From Streptomyces mutomycini (GTDB taxonomy: Bacteria > Actinomycetota > Actinomycetes > Streptomycetales > Streptomycetaceae): DNA of 42,988 nucleotides. The stretch is from contig NZ_MAPV01000155.1 in assembly GCF_001700505.1 (NCBI RefSeq), positions 1 through 42,988 on the forward strand. The letters run 5' to 3'. Every line of letters begins with the position of its first letter. Positions within the stretch are counted from its first letter, which is position 1. The notes beneath the pieces are model-generated. The model made no database searches. It was not told the DNA's origin and saw nothing but the letters and a program-made list of their open reading frames with translations. Made by a program: the position numbers and the translations under genes. Of the stretch, positions 8,076-17,961 are shown in pieces.

Positions 8076-8117
8076 AGAGCCGCGGGCCGCGACACATGTG
8101 TCGCGGCCCGCGGCTCT
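8076..8117. terminator. 42-bp perfect palindrome, bidirectional terminator
   Basis: Both halves (AGAGCCGCGGGCC... and ...GGCCCGCGGCTCT) are exact reverse complements meeting at ACATGT, 21 bp per arm with no fixed loop. It lies 22 bases past rbpA and 25 bases past the end of convergent fxsA, so it can stop transcription from both sides. Confidence 0.88.
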
Positions 8118-8142
8118 TCGTGCGTGCGTCCGGGAAGAGGAA

Positions 8143-8745
8143 TCAGGGGATCAGCGGCGGACGGTCCGCGCCCGGACCGTCGTCGGGGCGGGGGCGTGCG
8201 GGCGCGCCGCCGTCCTCGCGGATCACCTCGCCCTGGACCACCTTGCCGTCCGGCCGGTGGATTCGGGCCTGCTGGAAGGCGTCCGAGATGCCTCCCGGCG
8301 CCGCCGCCCTCATCCGGCGGTCAAGGGAGCGTTCCGCGTAGCGTCCGAGCACGGAGCGGACCGGGGGCAGCAGGAGCAGGAGCCCCGCCGCGTCGGAGAT
8401 CAGGCCGGGGATCATCAGCAGCAGCCCGCCCAGCATCAGGAGGCCGTTGCCCTTGCCCGCTGCCGGGGTCTCTGCCGGGTGGGTCGGAGCTCCGGGCTGT
8501 CCCGGCATCCGCTGGAGGGTCTCGGTGAGGTTGCGGAAGGCCCGCCGGCCCGCTCGCTTGATCACCGCGGCGCCGAGCACGGCGCCGGCGACCAGGATCA
8601 GCAGCACGGTGAAGCCGTTCGCCGCACCGGCCACCACGGTCAGCAGCCAGATCTCCAGCACCAGCCAGGCGGCGATGCCCAGCGGCAGGAGGGTACGGGC
8701 GCGTGAGCGCCGTGGACGGGTCGGAGGCGGTGTGCCGGTCGTCAT
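8143..8745 (-). CDS. fxsA: FxsA-family membrane protein
   Basis: A 200-residue membrane protein with hydrophobic segments near residues 19-36, 40-60 and 100-128. The last has the family stretch LLMLGGLLLMIPGLISDAAG. In E. coli FxsA reduces exclusion of phage T7 by F plasmid; its ordinary role is unknown. The C-terminal 50 residues are charged and Pro-rich, probably cytoplasmic. It lies 69 bases after ppm1 on the same strand and is probably cotranscribed with it. It converges on rbpA. Confidence 0.9.
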   Translation of the reverse strand: MTTGTPPPTRPRRSRARTLLPLGIAAWLVLEIWLLTVVAGAANGFTVLLILVAGAVLGAAVIKRAGRRAFRNLTETLQRMPGQPGAPTHPAETPAAGKGNGLLMLGGLLLMIPGLISDAAGLLLLLPPVRSVLGRYAERSLDRRMRAAAPGGISDAFQQARIHRPDGKVVQGEVIREDGGAPARPRPDDGPGADRPPLIP

Positions 8746-8814
8746 GCCCCCAGTGTGCCTGTACCGGCGTGCAGGCGGCGTAAGGGGGTGATCATGAGGC
8801 CGCGGACGGGGCGG

Positions 8815-9582
8815 TCAGTGGTCCTTGCGTCCCAGCACCTTGTTGGCCCGGCCGGTGATGCCCCAGCCGGTGACGCGCCACAGCGCCTCGACGAGGATGT
8901 CACGGCTCATCTTGGAGTCGCCGATCTCCCGCTCCATGAAGGTGATCGGCACCTCGACCACGTGATAGCCCGCCTCTACGGCCCGCCGGGCGAGGTCGAC
9001 CTGGAAGCAGTACCCCTGCGAAGCGACCCCGTCGAGACCGAGACCGTCCAGCGTCCCGGTACGGAAGGCCCGGTAACCGCCGGTGACGTCACGCACCGAG
9101 AGGCCCAGCAGCATCCGGGAGTAGAGGCTGCCGCCGCGCGAGATCATCTCGCGGTGCCTGGGCCAGTTGACCACCCGGCCGCCGGGGACCCAGCGCGAGC
9201 CCAGGACCAGGTCGGCGCCCTTCAGGGCGGTGAGGAGGCGGGGCAGCTCCTCGGGCTGGTGCGAGCCGTCCGCGTCCATCTCGACCAGGACGCCGTAGCC
9301 GTGTTCGGAGCCCCAGCGGAAACCGGCCAGATAGGCGGCGCCGAGCCCTTCCTTGCCCTTGCGGTGCAGGACGTGCACCTGGCTGTCACCGGCCGAGAGC
9401 TCGTCGGCGACCTTGCCGGTGCCGTCGGGGCTGTTGTCGTCGGCGACGAGGATGTCCGCTTCCGGAACGGCGGCGCGCACCCGGGCGACGATCAGCGTGA
9501 CGTTCTCGGCCTCGTTGTAGGTCGGAATGATCACCAAGACTCTGCCGAGCGGGCCGAACTGCCTCTGACCGCCGTCGTTCAC
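8815..9582 (-). CDS. ppm1: Polyprenol monophosphomannose synthase
   Basis: A 255-residue GT2 glycosyltransferase that moves mannose from GDP-mannose to polyprenyl phosphate. The product is the donor for protein O-mannosylation at the outer face of the membrane (Pmt system). Visible marks: IIPTYNEAENV, VADDNSPDGTG, the metal-binding Asp103-Ala-Asp105 in EMDADGSH, LGSRWVPGG and DVTGGYRAF. There are no membrane segments, so it is the stand-alone catalytic form rather than the mycobacterial fusion with an N-acyltransferase. The GTG at 9582 is preceded by AAGGGGCA. In S. coelicolor the homologue is needed for glycoprotein synthesis and phiC31 infection. Confidence 0.94.
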   Translation of the reverse strand: MNDGGQRQFGPLGRVLVIIPTYNEAENVTLIVARVRAAVPEADILVADDNSPDGTGKVADELSAGDSQVHVLHRKGKEGLGAAYLAGFRWGSEHGYGVLVEMDADGSHQPEELPRLLTALKGADLVLGSRWVPGGRVVNWPRHREMISRGGSLYSRMLLGLSVRDVTGGYRAFRTGTLDGLGLDGVASQGYCFQVDLARRAVEAGYHVVEVPITFMEREIGDSKMSRDILVEALWRVTGWGITGRANKVLGRKDH

Positions 9583-10116
9583 TACTGCCCCTTAAAGTCC
9601 GTACGCAGGTGCACACCATATCCAGCGGGCCGTACCCGGACTCCTACGCGGTCACGGGTGGCGTGTGCCGCGCGGACAGAAGCGTGGAACTGCGGACAGA
9701 TGGGCAGCACTGCGGGATGGGGGCCCGGCGTCCTTCGGGCCGACCTGGGATCCGCTGGCTGCGGGTCGACCGAGAGCCGTTGTCTACTGAACCTCCGGGC
9801 CCCACCCGGGTCACACCTGCCGTCCGGACGAAACCTTCCCCCGTCACCGAGGCGCCGGCGCTGAACCTGGCTGTCAGTGACGGTGCGCCGGTGCGGCACA
9901 CCACCCCATGACCCAGCGGCGTTCGACGACTGCGTGGAAGTTTGACCGGTCGGACGTCCAGTGGTGGACCCGGCAGAACCTACCGGCCCGCAGGCGCTTT
10001 CTGTCAATAGCCGTCCTACCTGCTGTTTTTCCCGAAAACACCTGGTCAGTACCGAGGACTCGCAGGTCGTGGCAGAGCACTCGCGCCTTCGATCGGCGGT
10101 ACGAAATGTGCCGACG
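9583..10116. other. 534-base region with no convincing gene
   Basis: This gap lies between the ppm1 start and the amidohydrolase stop. Open frames occur on both strands, but none has a ribosome site together with consistent third-position GC, and none reads like a known family. Base composition around 9980-10090 is less GC-rich than the flanks, as if non-coding. It must contain the ppm1 promoter, but no box stands out. Confidence 0.6.
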
Positions 10117-11757
10117 TCACTCGTTCGGTCGCACGTAGACGGTTTGTCCGAAGACCACCGTGCGCAGACAGACCGGAAGCTCCGCACCCGGCGAGAGATC
10201 GGGCAGGCCAGGCGTGCCGGATCGGGGGTCTGTCGACCATCTCGCCACCCTGTCGTCGGGTGTCTGGACCAGCAGTTCGCCGGTACGCCAGACTGCGTAG
10301 TCGGCCGGCGCTCCCGGTACGAGTACGCCCCCGTCGTCCCGGCCCACGGCCCGCCAGCCGCCACGCGTGTGCGCGGTGAACCCGGCGCGCACGGAGACCC
10401 GGTGCTCAGGCGTGCGGTGATGGGCCGCGGCCCGCACCGTCCCCCAGGGGTCCAGCGGGGTGACCGGACTGTCCGAGCCGAAGGCGAGGGGCACACCTGC
10501 GCGCAGCAGGGCGGCGTACGGGTTGAGGGTCGCGGCGCGCTCCGCGCCCAGACGCCTGGCGTACATGCCGTCGGGCCCGCCCCAGGCCGCGTCGAAGGCG
10601 GGCTGGACGGAGGCGGTGAGGCCGAGTTCGGCGAAGGCGGCGACGGTCTCCGGGGTGAGCATCTCTGCGTGTTCCACCCGGTGCCTGGCGGCCCGGATCC
10701 GGGCCAGCCCGAGAGTCTCGGAGGCGGCCCGGACGCCCGCCACCACGGCGGACACCGCCGCGTCGCCGATGGCGTGGAAACCGGCCTGGAGTCCTGCCTC
10801 GGTGCACGCCGTCACGTGTGCGGCGATCCGCGCCGCGTCGAACCGGCCGCTTCCGGTGTGCGGGGCGTCGGCGTACGGCTCGTGCAGGAGGGCGGTGTGC
10901 GAACCCAGGGACCCGTCGACGAAGAGGTCACCGGCCGCGCCCAGGGCGCCGAGCTCACGGATCCGGCGGGCCCCCTTCGCGTCCTCGACGGGCTCGGCCC
11001 AGTAGCCGAAGACCCGGGGGCCCGGCTGCTCGGAGGCGAGCTCCAGAAGCCCCGTGAAGTCCTCCTCGTCCGAGATCTCGGGGCCTGCGCACTCGTGCAC
11101 GGTCCCGATCCCGAGCGAGGCGGCGTGTGCCAGGGCGGCGCGCTGGGCGGCGGCCCGCTGCCGGGGCGTCACGGCTCCGTGGGCCGCCGCACGCACCGCG
11201 TGGTGGGCGTCGCCGGTCAGAGGTGCGTCGCCGAGGTAGCCGGGCAGCGCGGTGACGCCCGGGACGAGGTCGAGCAGCGCGGTGGTCACGACAGCGGAGT
11301 GGACGTCCACACGGGGCAGGTAGACGGCCCTGCCGCCGGCCGCCTCGTCGAGCTCCCGGCGCGACGGAGGCCGCTGCTCGGGCCATCGGGCCGCGTCCCA
11401 TCCGTGACCGAGGATCACCCCGCCCTCGGCCTGACCGTTCGCGGACGCACGGACGAGCCCGAGGGCTTCGGCGAGCGTGCGCGCACCGGAGAGGTCCAGC
11501 CCCGTGAGGGCGAGTCCGGTCGATGTGGTGTGGACGTGGGAGTCGGTGAACGCGGGGGTGACCAGGGCCCCTTCCAGGTCGATCACCTCGTCGACGCCGC
11601 TCGCGAAGGCGTCGGCCGCCCCCTCGGATCCCACCCAGGCGACATGGCCGCGTTCGACGACCATCGCGGTGGCGAACGGATCGGCGGGGCTGTGGACGTC
11701 TCCACCGCGCAGCAGCACGGTGCGGTGTTCGCTCTGGGGGGCGGTGCTCTCGGTCAT
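10117..11757 (-). CDS. Amidohydrolase, YtcJ-like
   Basis: A 546-residue metal-dependent hydrolase of the amidohydrolase superfamily. Visible marks: the N-terminal metal pair His74-x-His76 in TDSHVHT, FVDGSLGSHTA, FHAIGDAAV, HRVEHAEM and FGSDSPV, which together form the TIM-barrel metal site. The C-terminal beta part (VPGAPADYAVW) closes the composite domain. The YtcJ group acts on uncharacterised amides or cyclic ureas, so the substrate is unknown. The ATG at 11757 is preferred for homology; its ribosome site is weak, and the frame is open upstream into the Lrp gene. That Lrp-type regulator lies 68 bases upstream on the same strand and may control it. Confidence 0.88.
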   Translation of the reverse strand: MTESTAPQSEHRTVLLRGGDVHSPADPFATAMVVERGHVAWVGSEGAADAFASGVDEVIDLEGALVTPAFTDSHVHTTSTGLALTGLDLSGARTLAEALGLVRASANGQAEGGVILGHGWDAARWPEQRPPSRRELDEAAGGRAVYLPRVDVHSAVVTTALLDLVPGVTALPGYLGDAPLTGDAHHAVRAAAHGAVTPRQRAAAQRAALAHAASLGIGTVHECAGPEISDEEDFTGLLELASEQPGPRVFGYWAEPVEDAKGARRIRELGALGAAGDLFVDGSLGSHTALLHEPYADAPHTGSGRFDAARIAAHVTACTEAGLQAGFHAIGDAAVSAVVAGVRAASETLGLARIRAARHRVEHAEMLTPETVAAFAELGLTASVQPAFDAAWGGPDGMYARRLGAERAATLNPYAALLRAGVPLAFGSDSPVTPLDPWGTVRAAAHHRTPEHRVSVRAGFTAHTRGGWRAVGRDDGGVLVPGAPADYAVWRTGELLVQTPDDRVARWSTDPRSGTPGLPDLSPGAELPVCLRTVVFGQTVYVRPNE

Positions 11758-11825
11758 GGGACCAGTCTCGCGCCTGCCGGGACCGGCCCCTCCCCCGGCC
11801 CCACCGCAAGGACGCGGGGAGGGCC

Positions 11826-12266
11826 TCAGACGCGCGGTGGCCGTGCCTCGTAGGGCGTGGAGAGTACGACGGTCGTCCGGGTGGACACGCCGGCCAGTGT
11901 GCGGATCCGGGTGAGCAGGTGCTCGAGCTCGAGCGGGCTGGAGACCCGCACCTTGAGGATGTAGTTCTCGTCGCCCGCGACGCTGTGGCACGCCTCCAGT
12001 TCCGGGACGCCGGCGAGCCGTTCGGCGATGTCGTCGGGTGCGCTCGGGTCGAAGGGTTTCACCGAGATGAACGCGGTGAGGGGCAGGCCGACGGCCTCGG
12101 GGTCGACCACGGCGGCGTAGCCCCGGATCACCCCGCGCTGCTCCAGCCGGCGGACACGCTGATGAACGGCCGAGGTGGACAGGCCGGTGGCCTTGCCCAG
12201 GTCGGTGTAGCTCATACGCCCGTCCTTGACGAGCAACTCCACAATCTGACGGTCCAGCTCCTCCAT
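11826..12266 (-). CDS. Lrp/AsnC-family regulator
   Basis: A 146-residue feast/famine regulator. Residues 1-60 form the DNA-binding part (MEELDRQIVELLVKDGRMSY followed by TDLGKATGLSTSAVHQRVRR). The rest is the ligand-binding RAM domain (GVPELEACHSVAGDENYILK). Such proteins bind amino acids and assemble into octamers. ATG 12266 gives the standard N-terminus. It precedes the amidohydrolase by 68 bases, suggesting a link between sensing and degradation of an amino-acid-like compound, by inference. Confidence 0.92.
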   Translation of the reverse strand: MEELDRQIVELLVKDGRMSYTDLGKATGLSTSAVHQRVRRLEQRGVIRGYAAVVDPEAVGLPLTAFISVKPFDPSAPDDIAERLAGVPELEACHSVAGDENYILKVRVSSPLELEHLLTRIRTLAGVSTRTTVVLSTPYEARPPRV

Positions 12267-12468
12267 GCGGATCAACCTATGCCCCGGGTCCCTCCAGGCA
12301 CAGCCGTGGGAGCCCCGGAAGGGCACGTTCGAGGGGCATGTGACGAATGCCACAGGTTTACGGGTGGGTAGCCGACGACCTCGCGGTTACGGCCGACTTC
12401 CGACGGGAAGTGCTTGCTGTGGCCGAGGCCGTGGCGCCATGCCGGCCCACCCGAGGGGGGAAAGACCC

Positions 12469-12891
12469 ATGCAGAGCAGCCTGAAGCTCACTGGACGTAC
12501 CGAACCGGAACCCGACGCGGACACCGCGTACGCCGCTCCGGACGACGACACCGTCCTGGACGCGTACGACACGTTCGAGATGTACCGGGTGATCTGCCCG
12601 GACTGCGCACAGCCGATCGCCCTGCTCGCGGACGAGGACGTGCTTCCCGAGCACGCGCTGTGCCCCTCGCCGTGGAATCCGTTCGTGCTCACCGTCTGCC
12701 CCGGTACGAATCGCGACGCATCACGGGCCCGCCCCGCCGACGAGTCGCTGGAGGCCCAGGAGCAGGAGACGGCGCTGCTGCTGACGCTCCCTCAGGGGCT
12801 CGACTGGCGGATGCAGCCCTTCTCGCACGCGGGCGGTCCGGGTTCACGCCCCTTGCGGTACGCCTCGCAGACGCGGCGTACCGCCGCCTGA
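12469..12891 (+). CDS. Small conserved-looking protein with possible zinc ribbon
   Basis: A 140-residue protein I do not recognise by family. It has four cysteines at 43, 46, 65 and 77 (VICPDCAQ, ALCPSP, TVCPGT), which could bind one zinc ion. The N-terminus is acidic and the C-terminus basic. The ATG at 12469 follows GAGGGGGGAAAGACC, a strong ribosome site, and codon use is normal. Divergent from the Lrp gene. A hairpin follows 31 bases after the stop. Function unknown. Confidence 0.75.
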   Translation: MQSSLKLTGRTEPEPDADTAYAAPDDDTVLDAYDTFEMYRVICPDCAQPIALLADEDVLPEHALCPSPWNPFVLTVCPGTNRDASRARPADESLEAQEQETALLLTLPQGLDWRMQPFSHAGGPGSRPLRYASQTRRTAA

Positions 12892-12922
12892 CGTTCCCGC
12901 GCCCCCAGGGCGTGTCCCTGCG

Positions 12923-12953
12923 CGCACCACGACGGCCGGGCCGGCGTGGTGCG
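12923..12953. terminator. Hairpin after the Cys-rich protein gene
   Basis: CGCACCACG (12923-12931) and CGTGGTGCG (12945-12953) are perfect 9-bp arms; the loop itself contains complementary GGCC-rich bases. It starts 31 bases after the stop at 12891. Confidence 0.65.
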
Positions 12954-13051
12954 GACAGTTCACCGGACGGCCGGTGGCCGCGGCGCCCGAGGAACGGGCG
13001 CGCGAATCGGCCGGACAGTGACCACGGACCCCGTAGCGGCGTTGGTCCTGT

Positions 13052-13348
13052 ATGACCACGCTGCATTCCACGGCCGGCCCCGCCCGCCGCCGTCTCGCCG
13101 CACCGACGCCCGGAGAATCGGTTTCCCAGCCGTCCGGACCGTCGCCCCGGGAGTCCGCGCGGCAGTCCGTGCCGCACACCACCGACCCGCCCATCTACCG
13201 CACCAAGCTGCGTCACTGGGAGAGCGCGGGCCGGACCCTGCCGGGCCGTCACGACCAGGAGTGGAACCGGATCATGACGACACCGGTCTGGTCGGACCGG
13301 CCCGTCCGGGTCAGCGCGTCTCGGGACCCGCGAGGTGACGGGCGATGA
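13052..13348 (+). CDS. Small hypothetical protein
   Basis: A 98-residue basic, Pro/Ser-rich protein. The part TDPPIYRTKLRHWESAGRTL followed by PGRHDQEWNRI looks conserved in character, and I recall similar short Streptomyces proteins, but no function is known. Third positions are strongly G/C. No ribosome site is visible before ATG 13052, so it may be leaderless or start elsewhere. Its last 38 bases overlap the end of the convergent acyl-CoA dehydrogenase gene. Confidence 0.55.
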   Translation: MTTLHSTAGPARRRLAAPTPGESVSQPSGPSPRESARQSVPHTTDPPIYRTKLRHWESAGRTLPGRHDQEWNRIMTTPVWSDRPVRVSASRDPRGDGR

Positions 13349-14483
13349 CCATGCGCTGGATCTGATTGGTGCCCTCGACGATCTGGAGCACCTTGGCCTC
13401 GCGCATCAGCCGCTCGACGGGGAAGTCGAGGGTGTAGCCGTAGCCCCCGAGCACCTGGACCGCGTCGGTGGTCACCCGCATGGCCGCGTCGGTGCAGAAG
13501 AGCTTCGCCATTGCCGCCTGCCGCGAGAAGGGCAGACCCGCGTCGCGGAGCCGGGCCGCATCCAGATAGAGCGCCCGGCCGGCCTCGATCTGGGTCGCCA
13601 TGTCGGCGAGCATGAAGCGCAGGCCCTGGAAGTCCGCGACCGGCCGGCCGAACTGACGCCGGTCGGTGGCGTACCGGACGGCCTCGTCCAGGGCCGCCTG
13701 TGCGACGCCGACGGCGCAGGCGGCGATGCCCAGCCGGCCCGAGTCGAGGGCGGACAGGGCGATGGCGAAGCCCTGCCCCTCGTCCCCGATGCGGCGGTCG
13801 CCGGAGATCCGTACGCCGTCGAAGTGCAGCTGCGCGGTGGGCGAGCCCTTCATGCCCATCTTCTTCTCGGGCAGGGCCGCGTGGAGGCCCTCGGCGTCGC
13901 CGGGGACGAGGAAGGCGGTGATCCCCCGGGGGCCGTCCTCCCCGCTGCGGGCCAGCACCGTGTAGAAGTCGGCGATCCCGCCGTGCGTGATCCACGCCTT
14001 GGTCCCGGTGAGGACCCAGTCCTCACCGTCCCTGACGGCCTTCGTGCGGAGCGAGGCGGCGTCGGAGCCGGAGGAGGGCTCGGAGAGGCAGTAGGCGCCG
14101 AGCAGGCCGCCCGAGAGCATCGCGGGGAGATGGGCGGCCCGTTGCTCCTCGGTGCCGTATCCGGCGAGCGCGTGGCAGGCCAGCGAGTGGACGCTGACGC
14201 CGAGGCCGACGGTGAGCCGTGCGGCCGCGAGCTCTTCGAGGACCTGGAGATAGACCTCGTACGGCTGGTCGCCGCCGCCTTGCGCGGAGTCGTACGGCAG
14301 TCCCAGCAGCCCGGCTTCGGAGAGGAGGGTGAAGACCGGGCGCGGGAAGAGGCCCGCTTCCTCCTCCTCTGCGGCCCGGGGGGCGATTTCCTTCGACACG
14401 ATGTCGCGTACGAGCTCGACGAGCTGCCGGGACTCCTCGGTGGGCAGACGGCGTTCCACCGGCTGCGGTGCACGGTCGGACAT
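13311..14483 (-). CDS. Acyl-CoA dehydrogenase
   Basis: A 390-residue FAD enzyme that oxidises acyl-CoA to enoyl-CoA in fatty-acid or branched-chain amino-acid breakdown. Family marks: LSEPSSGSDAAS, KAWITHGG, DRRQFGRPVADFQ, QVLGGYGY and the C-terminal IVEGTNQIQR, where Glu370 is the likely catalytic base. Chain-length preference cannot be read reliably. ATG 14483 follows GGAGGAGAG, an excellent site; the longer open frame upstream is not needed. Divergent from the chitinase gene, with 347 bases between starts. Confidence 0.94.
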   Translation of the reverse strand: MSDRAPQPVERRLPTEESRQLVELVRDIVSKEIAPRAAEEEEAGLFPRPVFTLLSEAGLLGLPYDSAQGGGDQPYEVYLQVLEELAAARLTVGLGVSVHSLACHALAGYGTEEQRAAHLPAMLSGGLLGAYCLSEPSSGSDAASLRTKAVRDGEDWVLTGTKAWITHGGIADFYTVLARSGEDGPRGITAFLVPGDAEGLHAALPEKKMGMKGSPTAQLHFDGVRISGDRRIGDEGQGFAIALSALDSGRLGIAACAVGVAQAALDEAVRYATDRRQFGRPVADFQGLRFMLADMATQIEAGRALYLDAARLRDAGLPFSRQAAMAKLFCTDAAMRVTTDAVQVLGGYGYTLDFPVERLMREAKVLQIVEGTNQIQRMVIARHLAGPETR

Positions 14484-14698
14484 GACGGCGCTCTCCTCCC
14501 TGTCGGGCGTGACGACGGTCGCGCGCGGGGTGTGCGGCACCGCCGGGTGGTCCCGGGCTGTGCCCGGAGATCTACGGCTCCCCAGCCGATCCTGCCTTCC
14601 CGGATCACGGGAGGCGCTGGCCAGCGGCTGTGGCGCGTTGAGTATGCCCGATCGGAGCCCATGCGTCACCGGGCGGCCGGGGCCTTGATCGGGGAAAT

Positions 14699-14740
14699 TG
14701 GTCCGAACCATTGACCCAACTGGTCTAGTCCTTCTACGGT
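14699..14740 (+). promoter_or_regulatory. Chitinase promoter with DasR-like boxes
   Basis: TTGACC (14711-14716), an 18-base spacer and TACGGT (14735-14740) form a promoter. Two TGGTC-type boxes frame it: TGGTCCGAACCA (14699-14710) and ACTGGTCTAGTCC (14719-14731), starting 22 bases apart at TGGTC. The second matches the left ten bases of the DasR element (ACTGGTCTAGACCACT). DasR represses chitin genes and is released by glucosamine-6-phosphate. The rest of the gap 14484-14830 shows nothing else clear. Confidence 0.72.
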
Positions 14741-14830
14741 CTCCCCCAATGCTCATCGCGTCCATGCCAATTCCGGCCGGTCGCAGGGCACGCACCCCCA
14801 CGCCCAAGCCCTCCCCCACGAGGAGCCACA

Positions 14831-16096
<1,266 letters not shown>

Positions 16097-16130
16097 TTCC
16101 GGCGGGGTACACGCACCGCAGGGCGGGTCA

Positions 16131-16161
16131 GGGGTGGGGTGCCGGGCGGGCGCCCCACCCC
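16131..16161. terminator. Terminator between chitinase and the convergent small membrane protein
   Basis: GGGGTGGGG (16131-16139) and CCCCACCCC (16153-16161) are perfect 9-bp arms around a 13-base loop. Placed 34 bases after the chitinase stop and 25 bases after the end of the opposing gene. Confidence 0.75.
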
Positions 16162-16186
16162 ACCGCCTCGCGGGGATGACGGCAGG

Positions 16187-16327
16187 TCACATGAGTCCCG
16201 CCTGGGTGACGAACATGGCGAGGACGACGACGAGCGTCCAGCCCAGAACGTGCTCCAGGATCTTCGGCCCGTCCTTCGGGCCGCCGGTGCGGGCGTGAGT
16301 GCGGTTCGCGGCTGCGGTGGCGGTCAT
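16187..16327 (-). CDS. SCO1431-family tiny membrane protein
   Basis: A 46-residue peptide from ATG 16327: a basic N-terminal half (MTATAAANRTHARTGGPKDG) and one membrane helix (HVLGWTLVVVLAMFVTQAGL). Size, topology and position after the chitinase fit what I remember as the SCO1431 family of Streptomyces membrane peptides. Role unknown. A moderate ribosome site (GAGCGAGA) precedes the start. Easily missed because a larger open frame (to 16822) encloses it in the same phase. Confidence 0.72.
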   Translation of the reverse strand: MTATAAANRTHARTGGPKDGPKILEHVLGWTLVVVLAMFVTQAGLM

Positions 16328-16832
16328 GGCATCTCGCTCGGTCGTTCGGCAGTGGTCGTCCCCCGTGACCCGACCGCAGTGCCGGAGGATGCGGGCGGCA
16401 CGGTAGAGATCCGGGTCACAGCGGCCCGGCTGCCCGGCACCCGGGCGCCCCGCTTCTCCCCTCTGCCACACGGGCGCCACCAAGGCGCGGCCTCGCGGCG
16501 GGCGACGCCGGCTGTGTGGGACGCCACACCGCTGCGCGACGGCAGGGACGGGTGGCCCCGGGGGACGCGGGTCCGGTCGACGGCGCAGGTGTACGGCAGC
16601 GGACCGGCCGAGACGTATCCGACGGGCGATGGGCCATGCGGCGCCCGTCGGCCCGGGCACCGGCAGCCGGTGCGGCACAGCGGGCCGAGGCGACGGCTCG
16701 CTCTGCGGCCCGGACCACGCGGCCCCGGGCTCAGCCGCCGCGCAACGGCGGGTACGCCGTGCGTACCGGCCGGGACCAGGCAACTTCTGCAATCCGCGCA
16801 CCGCCCGGAGGCGGCACGTCACCGACCCGGGC
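16328..16832. other. 505-base region without a convincing gene
   Basis: Lies between the tiny membrane protein start and the oxidoreductase stop. Overlapping Arg/Pro-rich frames look like composition artefacts. One small perfect hairpin, GCACCGG-CAG-CCGGTGC (16657-16673), may end a transcript. Nothing else is supported. Confidence 0.55.
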
Positions 16833-17777
16833 TCAGCCGTCCGTGCGGCGGTGGCGTAGCGACTCGATCGTGCGGGACATGCCGGCCCTGCCGTGTCCCT
16901 GGGCGATCTGCTCCGCGAAGAGCTCCTGGAGCGGCGTCAGCAGATCGACGGGGACCCCCTGCGCCCGGGTGGCGATCAGGATGTTGGCCAGGCCCACCGC
17001 GTTGATCTCGAGATTGGACGTCTCGGTGGTGTAGTCGCCGGTCTCGATCTCCTGGGCGAAGCCGGGCAGCGCCGCAGCGGCCTCGTGCAGCCAGCGCACC
17101 AACAGCGTGGTGAGCTCGGTAGGTCTGATCCCCGCCGAGTCGCCGATGGCCAGCGCCTGGAAGAAGCCCGCGAACATCCCGTACATCCCGCTCAGCAGCG
17201 CCACGTCGTGGAGCGAGGTCGAGCCGGCATCCGTGCCGACGAACACCGCGTCACCGAGGATGCCTAGCTCCTGCCGGTGCGCTTCGAAGGCGTCCGCCGC
17301 GCCGCTGTAGAGGACGAACGCCTCACGGGTGCCGATGGTCTGCGGCACCGCGTAGACCGCTCCGTCGAGGTAGGCGGCGCCCAGCCCTGCGACACGGGCG
17401 GCCAGTTCGCGGGCCGGGCCGGGGGTGCCGCTGGTGAGGTTGACCAGGACCCGGCCGCGCAAGGCCTCCGCCGCCGGGTCCAGCAGCTGTCGCACGGCGT
17501 CGTAGTCCAGTACGCAGACGATCACCAGCTCACCTGCGGCGACGGCCTCGGTGACCGTGGCCGCCCTGCGGGCCCCGTCGGCCACCAGTGGGTCGGCCTT
17601 GGCCGCCGAGCGGTTCCACACGGTGGTGGGGTGGCCGTTGTCGAGGAAGGTCCGTGCCAGTGCACGGCCGAGGTTGCCCAGGCCGATGACGGTCACGGAA
17701 ACCTTGGTGGTTGCCGCCGCAGGCGTCGGTCCGGTGCTCATGTCAGCGGTCACGGCTGCGTCGTGGGGTGTGTTCAC
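16833..17777 (-). CDS. NAD(P)-dependent oxidoreductase, imine-reductase-like
   Basis: A 314-residue member of the 6-phosphogluconate/beta-hydroxyacid dehydrogenase superfamily, closest in character to imine reductases. The Rossmann motif GLGNLG is at 32-37, followed by VWNRSAAKAD, which fits NADPH binding, and LVNLTSGTPG. The all-alpha C-terminal half has GDYTTETSNLEINAVGL. Such enzymes reduce imines or keto groups; the natural substrate is unknown. GTG 17777 is chosen for GGGAGGACACC just before it. It diverges from a SARP/AfsR-like regulator, a possible controller. Confidence 0.87.
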   Translation of the reverse strand: MNTPHDAAVTADMSTGPTPAAATTKVSVTVIGLGNLGRALARTFLDNGHPTTVWNRSAAKADPLVADGARRAATVTEAVAAGELVIVCVLDYDAVRQLLDPAAEALRGRVLVNLTSGTPGPARELAARVAGLGAAYLDGAVYAVPQTIGTREAFVLYSGAADAFEAHRQELGILGDAVFVGTDAGSTSLHDVALLSGMYGMFAGFFQALAIGDSAGIRPTELTTLLVRWLHEAAAALPGFAQEIETGDYTTETSNLEINAVGLANILIATRAQGVPVDLLTPLQELFAEQIAQGHGRAGMSRTIESLRHRRTDG

Positions 17778-17854
17778 GGTGTCCTCCCGGTGCGGTGGTC
17801 CCGGCTGTTCACGCCGGTTCTCCCTTACAGCCCCCACTCTTGGGGACATCGCTT

Positions 17855-17881
17855 CCGGTCCACTGCCGGTTCACTGCCGGT
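17855..17881. promoter_or_regulatory. Three CCGGT repeats at exact 11-bp spacing (SARP-box-like)
   Basis: CCGGT occurs at 17855-17859, 17866-17870 and 17877-17881. The last two belong to identical CACTGCCGGT units. Direct repeats spaced by one helical turn are the usual target of OmpR-fold SARP regulators. It lies in the gap between the oxidoreductase and the SARP-like regulator, about 80-105 bases upstream of the former. Confidence 0.5.
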
Positions 17882-17961
17882 GCGGTGCGGGGCCGGGTGG
17901 GGCCGCCTGCCGGACGAGGCTGCCCCGGGCGCGCCAGACCACGCGGCGGGGTGCGGTGTCA

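Noticed and set aside
13335..14714. 459-codon plus-strand frame over the acyl-CoA dehydrogenase
   Set aside because: Antiparallel shadow with no motif; the minus-strand enzyme is unmistakable.
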